Of a stretch of 64,000 nt of DNA, positions 30,301-42,300 are shown one piece after another (position 1 is the stretch's first letter; each line of letters opens with the position of its first letter). The stretch is from positions 248,001 through 312,000 of the forward strand of contig CAJNDT010004669.1 in NCBI GenBank assembly GCA_905221615.1, written 5' to 3'. The position numbers and the translations under genes are program-made. The stretch comes from Symbiodinium sp. CCMP2592. Its lineage: Eukaryota; Sar; Dinophyceae; Suessiales; Symbiodiniaceae. The notes beneath the pieces are model-generated. The model ran no database searches. It was not told the DNA's origin and was given only the letters and a program-made list of their open reading frames with translations.

Positions 30301-33300
30301 AGTTACTAAGTTGCTAAATTGTTTTACATTTTGAATAATAATAATAGATACTAGATACTTTGCTAAATTTACGTCACAAAACTTGCTAACTTACTAAACA
30401 ACTGAGTTCACTCTGTAAACTTCAAGACACTAAACCCCAAAGCGAATGCCACTCCAAATTCTAGATTCGAGGTTCTGGATAACTATTCGACCACATCATG
30501 CAGTGTGCAATAGGGTAGCAGCGTGGAAGGTGGCACGACATGAAGCGTAGCACATGGGATCAGTGGTTGAAAGTTGAAACCGAAACAATTAACAAATTAG
30601 CTTGATCACACACACACATGTTATCATTCTAACGTTCAGGACTCTGGTCACTTTAGTTGCTCTAGTTACTATATTTACTCTAGACTCTAGTTACTAGCTA
30701 CTAGTTTATTTAGTACTTTAGTATTCTTTAGTCACTCTTACAAGCAGGATACTCTATTAAGTTAGTTACAAGTAGTTATAAGTTATAAGTTATAATACGT
30801 TCCTCATTGCCGGCCATCCTAGACTCGGACAACAACCATTTTCGCTCGCCGACCACGCTCCACAGGGTGTGGTTGTTTGACATTGTGACAGTGACAATAT
30901 CAACTATCAACATAAATCAATTCAATTAAGTATACTCAGTCCAGCAGTATCAACCTACCACTAGGTCTGCTAAGGTAAGTACATTCGGGAGATCACATAT
31001 GAGCCCAGAGGCTAGAGTCTAAAGTCTAAAGTGTCTAAAGTCTAGAGTCTAAAGTCTAACGGTTTCTAACGTTTGGTGTCTAGCGTAACTGCAGTCTCGA
31101 CGCAGGCGCAGCCCTATTGTGTCATGATCAACATCGAGTTCGATGAAACTTCCAGCAAGACGCGAATCCGCGACGGTCTGCTGGAGGTAGAAGCGACTTA
31201 CCCGTTCATGGTGACTTGACATGTTGACTCAGATGATTGAGTTGCTTGATGGCTTGGTGGCATACTTAGGGTGCAAGTTTAAGCGATAGTGTATGATCAA
31301 CTAAAACTAAAACGCATTAATTGAATTGTAGTTGAATGTAATGACAAACTTGATCATGGTACCTGTACCTCGAGCCAATATCATTCCAGTGCTAGAGCGA
31401 GTGGAGTGGTATCGATCTTTTCAAGTCAACATGAGTGGTTTCATGTTTCACGTCTCACGGTTCTGACTTCGTTTTGTTAGTTTAGAGTTTTGAGTCTTGG
31501 GTCTTGAGTCCTGAGTTTCGAGAATCCTGGTTTTGTGTCGTTAGAATATTGAAACCGGTAGCCATAGCCCGTAACAGAGAGTCGCGCCCAGAGCTTATGT
31601 ACATCACATGCGGTCCACCCTAGGTCCAACGATGTGAGCTGTCCTTGCTGCAGACGGCCGATGCCCCGACGATCGCGCAACATGTCTGGTTAGTACTGGT
31701 TACTGGTTCATGCATTTACGCCGACAAAGTGGAATCAGTATCAGTATACTCTCGGAGAATGTACAGCCATGAGATGGCATGTGATCGGTAGCTCAGCTCC
31801 ACGAAATTTGACAGCCATCACATCGTGTCCTTTGCGGTACAGAGTAGACATACCCGTACATGGAACAGCCTACTTTCGTTGTAAGTAGTCAGTTTTCGGT
31901 TTAGACTTTAGACTAGACTCGATGTTGTGATTATTCACCTAAACTTGATCTACCAAGATTATGAGTCACCACTCAGCCACGTGTTCGGTGCCAAGACCCA
32001 AGTGACTCAATAATCAGTCTGACTCCAAACTCAAAACTCAAAACGGAAAACTCTAATGTCGAAACTAATGAACACCACAAACGAACAGCTGTCGTCTCGA
32101 GTCGTAGGACGAAGCATGTTCCGATCAGGTCCACATCGCCAGCAACTCATAATAACACACATACGACAGTGTACCTCCGCTCTGCTATCATGTGACATGA
32201 CCTTTACTGACGGACGTGCTGAGGATGACAGGGCTGCCAATCTGTCCGGCGTTCCTTCGCCGGGCTACCGCTGAAGGCCTGTGGCAAGCCATGCTTGACA
32301 GGCATCCGGTGCCCTTTTGGAGCCCCTTGGTGGTGGCAAACTATATTGATGTAATGTTTCGGCGAGTGCTGTACTGTCGTACTGGCATAAAACTTCCTGG
32401 GCGGAGAAGATGTTCGGGCATCAGGCAAGTTACAGAGTCTATAGTACAACAACTACACTAACTACAGTATAGGCTCTATAGTACTATAGTGTAGTTAGTG
32501 TAGTTGTATGGGTAGAACAGACGTGTATTCTACGTGTGACGTCTGCCGGTTTTCGTTGTCAACTGTCAAGGAGTAAGTTTAGTTTTGGTCCGTTTAGGTC
32601 TGGGACCAAGTTCCTAGTAGGCTACATAATATATACTGTGTAGAGTCTTGGAGTATAGATGTACTGATACTAGGCCGATACGTACGGGTTTAGGATCGAG
32701 ACAGCATAACATATACAGTGTACACACACCAGGTATCTGGGGTTATTAGCATGTACCGACCATATGATGAATGATTAATGATTAGATCATATTATCGTGT
32801 TTATATAATTCAATTAGTTCAGCTTTGTTTAGTTAAGTTTAGTTATAAGCTCTATCAAAAATCAGTTATAATATCTGCATATAAGGAAAATACACAATAT
32901 ACTACTTACTATACAGTGTCACATATGTATAACGCGCAGTGTAAGTTACACAATATGTACTATATACTATATCCTACAATACTTTAAACTAACACACAAT
33001 ATACACCCCAATATCCCAGAATAATCATAAGAAATGTGTCGTAAAAAAAAACAAGCACAATGTAACAATGTAATGTAATATACTTGCAGCTTGCAGTTTG
33101 CAATGTGACTCTGACATATATATCTAGATAAATAAATATATCATAACAAGCATATAGGTAGTATAGGTGTAAAGTGTATACAGTGATATAGTGTACATGC
33201 ATAAGTACAGTAATGCGATTACACTTGGTGAACGTCACATGTACAGTATGAACACAACAACACATCGTTTGCCTAGTCAATGCCACATCGGAACCTTAAA

Positions 33301-36300
33301 CTTGCAACTTCACCGTATCACACTCAATGTCGCCTATAACTATAACTATAACTATACTAACTATACCAATCAATGGCCAAGTGGCCCATAATGACCCGTC
33401 GTACTAAGCGTTGTACGAATCGTTCCTAGGCTGGGCAGACGCCGCCCAACTCTTCGTGCTGCGGTTCATTTGCGACGACGCAACCGCGAACAGACGCATG
33501 ATATGGGCTGGTGTCGTGCCCCAGAAGCCGAGCAACTGCCTGGTACTTCACAAAGTGTGTGACATGCTCCTCAGCTAGCAAGATCCAACTCCAGTAACGT
33601 CAGGAAAGGATACAAGTTGTGGGAATATGCAACAGCTAGTGTACTTCTGTGTTCTGGTGCCACCTTACCTTCTTCCGTTTGGTATGTGAAAGAGTCAAGA
33701 GTCAAGACCAAGCAACCAGGCCCGAAGAATATGCAGGACCCAAACCGGGGCAAAAGGCTATGTGATGTCCAAATCAAGATTCGCCACGCTCTCAAAATTG
33801 TGACACACAAATAAAATAGCACATGCTGCAAAGTACTACAATTGAAACAATTGTTTGACATTATCAAGAATCACACCATATATTCGATACTCGCTGTAGT
33901 GATATAAAAAGTAAATATGTAATCTTTGTAGTCTATAACTCATAATTTATAACTTATCTTTATAATACTCTTAACAATATGAACATAGGTTGTCACTATA
34001 TGCAAGTTGCTGCTGGTCAGTCATCGTACTGCTTACTTTAGCAGTCTCGTATCATGCCCTGCGATCTGCAGCTGATTCTGAGGCACAGGCTCCACAATGC
34101 CATCGAACCGATTTGGCGAGGCTTGAAATGCTTGACACCCATGTGCCCCGGCCGCAAGCAAAGCAAGCCGCCGAGTCTTGGGATCGTATGTGACTTTGAC
34201 ATTTGATTTCGTATCAACCACCATCACAAGCATCCACGGCATCAACATCAACACGAGTGGAAACTGTCACCCAGCACAGAAACAACTTACAAAACAGAGT
34301 AGACCCAGAGGCAAGAGGCAACTGAGTCCAAGTTTACTCCACAGACCCTTACCATTAGTTGCGGCAAGTTACGATGCGATGCGATCTATCGTGCTAAAGG
34401 GCCACAACTTGTTGATAATGTTTTGTTCCGTTTGTAATTACCGAGTACCACCGGTTGTGAGTGTCTATATCACCGGCTACCACTGCGAACGGACCGAGAC
34501 CCATGGAATTCAGTAAAAGTAGAGTAGTAAAACTAGTGAACTTATGGATTCCGGTTGTTAGTTTCTGGACAGACACTGTAAGTTGTAGACTGTAGACTCG
34601 TCGTAGACGTTACTTCAGTGAACGACAGTGGCCGTGGCACACAAAGCTACACAGCTATGTGCTCTGCTTTTAAGGTGCTAGACTAGAAATATGCTAGAGT
34701 CGGATGGTTTCAGAGACGTGCAGACTTTCCTGTCATGTTTGTGAGTCGCGTGAGAAGGAACTTTAAGCTGGAATCCAAACCAAAGACTATCCAGGTTCTA
34801 CACCGCAGGCTTTCTGTCCGGTGGCTCCAACTACTTGGAGATGCTGCAGCATATTGAGGCATGGATCTTTACTCCGGGCACCGTCCGGGTGGTGTATTCC
34901 TACGAGCAAAGGCTCCCAGAGTCAATCTAGATTCCGGTTCCATCGATTCTGGATGTTGTTTTGAGATCACGAGGTCACGTACAAATGCAGCTGTATAGCT
35001 GTTGTCTGTTGTCGAAGCGATATACGTGAATATGGGTCGAGTCTAGCTTGATGCAGCACGAACCGGGGTCAGTGGCGCCCACAGCAGTGTCAGCCTCGGC
35101 TAGACACAATCTGAAACTATCACACGCTATACATATATATCTCGTATATGCAATTTATGCAACTTCCAGATACTTCTAGTACATATGTATAGTAGGGTGT
35201 GCATCCTTTGTAGCACGTGTCGCACATGTGGCTATTATATATTTTTTATATATATAATTATATTTGTATTTATTATATATTATACATATATATCGATCGC
35301 ATGCGCATGTGTAGATTCCATCTGGACATGATACTTACAAGCTTTCAATACTGTGAATGTATCATCTTCACATAATGTTTGTGTTTGTATATATACTATA
35401 TACTATATACATCTACAGTTTACAAAGTTTACACACAATATATATATATATATATACATATCGTAAATTATACATAGACAGCATGTGCAGGTTGTACAAC
35501 ACACATTGTTTGCAATATAGAGGAACATGGAGTGTGTAAACTGTAAACTAACTGTAGTAGTATATAGAGTGCATACAATATCATGATATATATATATATA
35601 TATATATATATTGTATTGTTTTCTATTATATTATATTATAGTATACTATATTATATGATATTATATTGTATTGTATTGTATTATATATAGATAATATAGA
35701 GTGATATAGTGAATGTTTTGAACATTTAGATTATGTGGTATGCAGAGCACATATAGCATGTATAGATAGATATGTACAGCTTTCGTTTTATTTATTTATT
35801 TCAGTATATACAGTACTCTCGACATACAGTGTAAAAATTGTATGTACTGCGTCATCATTTTTTAAGTCAATATCCATTCAGTCTATGTACATATAGAATA
35901 CATAGTACATCGTTAGTATACATAGTATATATGCCGTTTATAAACTAATGTAAGGTGCTGGATTTTTTTCTTCAAACTTCAAGCGCATGTACAAGGCTCA
36001 AATGTTTAAACTATCCGTATTGTGTATGTATGCATGGATTTATGCGCGTATGTAACATAGCGACATAATGTTCGTCCCGAGGAGACAGTATCAGTATCAT
36101 GTCATGTGAGAATGTATACATAATACTACTATATACCTACATACAATACATACATACATACGTACACACATGCACTGATATACATAAATATATACATATA
36201 TATATATACATACGCTGTATACACTGTATTATAAAGTATGTGTGCCTGTGTGTACTATAAGCTCTAAATTCAATTATAGCAACCAATCAACTTCAACCAA

Positions 36301-39274
36301 AGTAAATGTTGCAGGGTATATAGTGTTTAATGTATAGTCTATGGTATATACTAACATATATAGATAGATGTATATATATATATATACACACACCGCCTAC
36401 TCTCTGGGCTTGCAACAATGCTTGCTGTTGATCTGACACACACCTAGCTTCGTACAGGTGTCACAGTTCCATAATTATATGTTATATAAGTTATATACGC
36501 TTATATACGTGGCGTTACCTTCGGAGCCCCAAGGGAATCGGATTACTTCATTCTCGAGTCGTGAAAGCCTTCCGCCAAGGAGTCTAGAGTCTACAGTCTC
36601 GAGTAGCGGGTTTGTAGTATTTGTAGATTGAAAGTTGAAAGGCATGCGGTGTATGCCGTGTGCATGTCATGTCAGATGAGACCTGGATATGAGGCGTCGT
36701 ATAGGGTTTCATGATGTTTCTGTGTTCTGAATTTCGACGTCAATCTCGATGTAATACTGAACTGAACCTACTGAACTTTCTCGACCGTCCCACAAAGCTA
36801 AGGCCAGATCCAGAGGTCAGAAGGCGGAACAAGTGCATCTTGGAGCTTGTGCTGGGACCAGAACCGGCAGACGAAGCGGCCCGCAAAGGAAGGTGGGAGC
36901 TGGCGAATGAGTTGTTGGACCTGGACACAGGTTCGTGGGGGACGCCACAGATCACTCATCACTGCCGAGGGCTGCACTGCTGCCCAGAAGGAATCAAGCA
37001 GACACGGGCACGATTGTGGATTCTGATCACGGCAACCCCGCTTGAGACATGCAGTACTGTTGAATGAATATGTAGAAGGGGGTGATGTAGGTTAAAGATT
37101 CAAGACTAGTGACTGACTGGATGACTAGATTTCAGATTCTGGACTGTAGAGTTGTCGCACATCAGCTGGCAGGTAAGGGGATGGGGGATTGAGTCCTGGC
37201 TTTGGCCAGGCATTGATTTTCGGTGTCAAGCCGACAACGCCGGCCGTGTCGCGATGGACGCTCTGCGGGAAGTCGGCACGATACTTCTTGCGGCCTGCCT
37301 ATGACTGAACTGAGGGTTAAATCGGTTAACTGTATTGCATTTGATCCACCTCGAGCGCGCGTACCATAGCAGCAGCCACGATGTGACTCGCGTGGAAGGT
37401 TTGCTTTGCATGAGCTCAGTGAGTCAGTCGTTCGGTGGGTTGTTGGCTGTTGGCCCCACACCCATCAGTAAGTAATTAATGCTACCTAATACTACAGTAC
37501 ATCAGATTAGCCGACCCCGCTTGTTCACTGGGGCGACCAAGTATAAGTGTACGAATCAGCGTTGGTCGGAAATCGGAAAGTACAGAGTAAGTTAGTTAGT
37601 ACTTACTACTAACTACAAAGGGTTTTGGTCCAACTTGTAATTTTAATGTTATTTAGTGATTAGTGATTGTAGTGACATAGCGAGTCCAGTTTGGAGTAAA
37701 GTTCCTCGTTTCAAGTACGTGATTATGATTATGTGAATTAGGAATTATGAATTATGGTACTCTTTTTTTACTTAGTTACTTTTATACTGTTCATCCTTGC
37801 GAATCGTTTCATTCGCTTGTCGTCTTCACAGTGTCATGTTAGTCACTTCTAGTCATGTCATGTCACGTGTCACATTTCACATGTCATGTCGCAGTATCAT
37901 TTGATTCCCGCTTACATACATTCCGTGCTTGGAATGCTCTGTATCTTCACTACTATATAACTATATTGAATCTTGACTCATGACTTATGTTCACATTGTC
38001 GTTGCAGCCTGAGTCTGCGTCCGAGTCTTGGTTGTGTCGACTCCCTCGAGGCTAACCAGCGCGTACCATGGGATCCTGCTGCAGGGCTTCAGCAGACTCC
38101 ACAACATGAGCCCTGCTTCACTCAAACGACATGCCGATGAGTACAGAGAGATTGCTGCTTCTGACGTCCTGCTAGATGCAGTGGAGCCTGTTCGCAGCGG
38201 AACAGCTACGCTTTTTCAGAAAACCATGCGGATCAAGGCCTACAAGAGCTACTGTTGGCTCAACGACCCCACCACTGTGTATGATCTTACGATTGCCGCT
38301 GCTGTCGTTGGACCGATGGAGCGTGTAATGTGGACATTCATGTCATGGCAAGAGAAAGGTTTGCACTGGTCACCAAAGGATTCGCCCTTGGTCCAGATGT
38401 CGAATGCTGGAAGGTCTCCAGCAGCGAGAGCAGTCAGTGAACTGTCTGACATCATGGAGACAGGCTGCACAGGTCCCGGACAGCCATCACTGCAGGAGAT
38501 CGCAGATGGAACATGGGCAGCTTTAGCATTCATGTTACAGGATGTAGATATAGTACTACTAGTGAGTCAGTGGTAACCGGTAACTGTGGTAACGGTAACA
38601 GTGTGTCTCTAAGTCACTAGTATAGTATAGTGCCAATAAGCAGGATAATGTATGAATACACATAATAATACTAACACTTACGTGGTACTGATGAAAAATA
38701 CGAACCGAGTTTAAGTTTGGGTTTGGACCAGATTTAAAGTTTTAAAGAAAGTGTCAATTGGTATGAGTTTAAGTGTACAGTGTACAATGTAGACTTAGAC
38801 TGTACTGTACATTTATGAAAGTATGAATACTATAAACTATAAACTGTAAGCTTGCACTTTAAATCCCAGTCAACGCGGAGCCGCTACCGCTTGACGTGAC
38901 CCGTCCCAAGTGCGCTGGAGTATCAAGTCTAAGCTGACAAAAACCACTACGCTGGACTCGGCTAAAACACTCACCGAATCTAACTACCAACAACTAACAA
39001 CTAACCCTGTCTAAGTCTAACACTCACACAACGTTCTTTTCAGAGAGTCTTCTCTTCTCTTCGGTGTTCCTTCGGAATGCCAAGTTGTGTGGCCTGACGT
39101 GGCTGGCATGCGAACAGAGCTCCTTTCTTTACGATTATTTTTATGTTGCTAAGAACTAATAACTAACAAGTATGTCTTGGCGTTGCTACGCTCTGGGCCT
39201 ATTTGTAGTGTCTCTGAGGTCCGTAAGCTTCCAATGTCGTAGAAAATTATGCAGATATATTTAGTTATGACGTA

Positions 39275-39308
<34 letters not shown>

Positions 39309-42300
39309 TGTGTATAGAGAGAGACAAGTAAATTATACAATATAGACACATTATATGTTACTATTATGTTACATGTTACACACACACCTCACAATTAAGT
39401 CAATTAAAAATTAGGTAATTAGATATAACACAAACCTTAATAGCTTACGGGACATGTTAGATGACAAGCAACGAAACTGATATCAACGTAAAAGTTTGTA
39501 AACATGAATGACCCCCCCGCCGCAAGCATAGTGTGATCGTCACATATTTCAATATTCAATATGCGAAATGCTAAGACACGCATCCTCGGGACTCGGGACA
39601 GTGCTGTGCAACCCGTATACGGATTAGCGCTGACATGGAATCACATCTAGGCAACCTTGTGCACTTTGTCATGGAGTGTTGCTGTCGCATCAGTCACATT
39701 ATGCAGCGTTCCCGCCGTTTTAGGTGGTGTATAGACCTTTGGGGCAGGGTTTAGGTCCTTTAGGTTATGGGGTTTAAGGCTTAGGGGTTTAGGATTTAGG
39801 AAGTTTAGGGTTTAGGAGCCGAATTTGAACTGAATTTGAAGCGAATTTGAAGCGAATTTGAAGCGAATTTGAAGCGAATTTGAAGCTAAAGGTCCTTGGG
39901 TTGAGTGTTTGGGGTGTAGGGCTTAAGGCTGGGTTTATGACAGTTTATCGTGTGTAAGGTTTATCGGGTTTAGGGTTTGGGGGTTCTCGGGTTTAGTGTA
40001 CAGCCCACACAATGCCACTATGCAAGAATATTTGCTATGGCTAATTACTGACTGCTTATTTAGTTTGTCAAGTTAAGCCGTTAAACTTAAACTAACAATG
40101 TACTACTCATTTGTTTACTCAATGTCAATAATGCTAACTCATCAACTACTGGTCGTATCCGGGTCATTGGAGTCGGAGATGATGGGGTTGCAACCGCACA
40201 CTATGGGCCTGGCAAGCTGAGGCATGTCTTCAGCAACACCACCATGGTTTTTCGACAAGTGTTTCTGGTGTCTCGTGACGGCCATTGGACAATTGACAGC
40301 CAGGCTCGTCCGGCCTTATCAAACTCTGCCGCTCTGCCTGGCTCGTCTGGTGGATGAGGATGTGTCCATGGATGCGAGGCGCGTCATCGCCCACTGGTTT
40401 GTCAACACGTGTGGTGACTGCTGCCTGGACGCAGCATTTAGCAAGCTCCTGCACTCTAAGTGTTCGGGAGCGGACGATCTGCTGCCTGACGGATCCTTGC
40501 ATGGTGTGCTGCAACTTGCATTCTGCGGAAAGAACACAAACATAGAGGCCGAAAACAACTTTGCCAGAGCACAGAAGGCAGCCCAAGCGCGAACTTCATT
40601 GAGCACGAGCATGGCGGCTAAGCATGTGTTGAGTGAGGCCAAGCGGTGCCACCTTTCCGATATCACAAGCCGTGTCCCTGCCAGCGTTGCTACCGTGGAC
40701 GATGAGTCGGGAGGCACAAGTTAGATTGTTTCAATGTTTCCAATCCCCAACACCTGTTTTCAAATCGAAAGAGTCGAGCGGTCGAGTGTCGCAAGCTATG
40801 ATAGGTTGTCATTGTTAGATCAAATGAGCTAGCTGTTGACCGGTTCATGCAACCAACGTTATATATATCGTTTGACCGAATTCAGAGTTTGGTACGTTAC
40901 AGTTACAGTTTTATGTACAGCACAGATCAACAGTTTAAAGTTGTATTTAATGATTAATGGTTCAATAATGGTAGTCACTAGTTGACGCGGGGTTCTACGA
41001 CTCTTGAGGTAACCCAATAAGAATGTATAACTTATACCTATACTATTAACTATTACATAAAATTTACAGTATACTTTATACTTAGTATGCTATATCCGTA
41101 TAACTTGTACCTTATAGCTCTATGTCAAACCAGTCAAATCAATTATTAACTATTGCAGTCATGAAATGCATTCGGACATGGCTTTACGGAACTTAGCACG
41201 TAGTATTTGTTTGCACAGTGAAACCCGGAATAGTTGTAGATGTTAAAAAAAATGCGAAGTGCGAATGTAACATCGACGTTGCTGCAATTACAAGCAAAGC
41301 TTGCAGTTAGCAGTCAAGGCTAAGCTTAAGCAGCTTAAGCAGTTAAGATTCAGACTAGGACTAGGATTAGGTTAGGTTGGGTTCATGTAAGTTCATGTGT
41401 ATGAACATGTAAAACCATTCAGAAATACCAGATAGGCGCGGATACACGTACGTATCGTGAGTCGTCATACATTTTTTTTAAGTTCCATATTCTATAGTAT
41501 TAACCTATGAACTAAGAATTAAGAATTAATGACAATATCAGGCAAGTCGTGAGCGCCAGATGCACCAACACACAGTGTACTGTATCCGACTGTATCCGTA
41601 ACAGTAACAGTCTATCTGACTAACGAACCGAGAACTGTAGCTGTTTCGCCTAGCCTAATATCTAGTGAATCTAGTAACTAGTTTGAACGGTTATAGTTAT
41701 CGATGATCAGTCTTACAGTCGTAGAACTTAGAACCATAGTATAGTAAGTATAGTAACAGTGACAGTAAGTCTGAGTAGTGAGTGGACTCGAAGACAGACT
41801 AAGACACTAAGACTAAGACTAAGACCAAGATAGAACCGTTGATTATTCACCTTCACACATATATCCTTAAAACAGCTGGAAGTTTAAAGTTTGAACAGTT
41901 TAAACTTTAAACTTTAGACTTTAGACACTTTAGACCTAAACACTTCTACACTTGCCAGGCACCGTCCCGGGAAAGCTCAATGGTTGGGTATGTTTGTTAC
42001 AAGATCGGATGGCATCCCGTGTGCTGTTGCCTGGTGAATCGACCGAGAACTGTCGGAAGCGCACGTTCCAGCAAGCAGTTCAAGAATGGAACCGCATGTC
42101 CGCAGCCGAGCGTGCGCCCTACACTGGACGGGCGCAGGCACACAACCGCACTGCAGCCGCCACGGCAAGGCTGGCGCAGGCGCAGCAGGTAGCAACACCA
42201 GCGTGTTCGAGTGATCCCGAGCAGCAACAACAGCGGCAGCAGCATCAGCAGGTGGCAGAGGCAGGTTCGCCGGATGCGGTGGTATTGACGACCCCATCAA

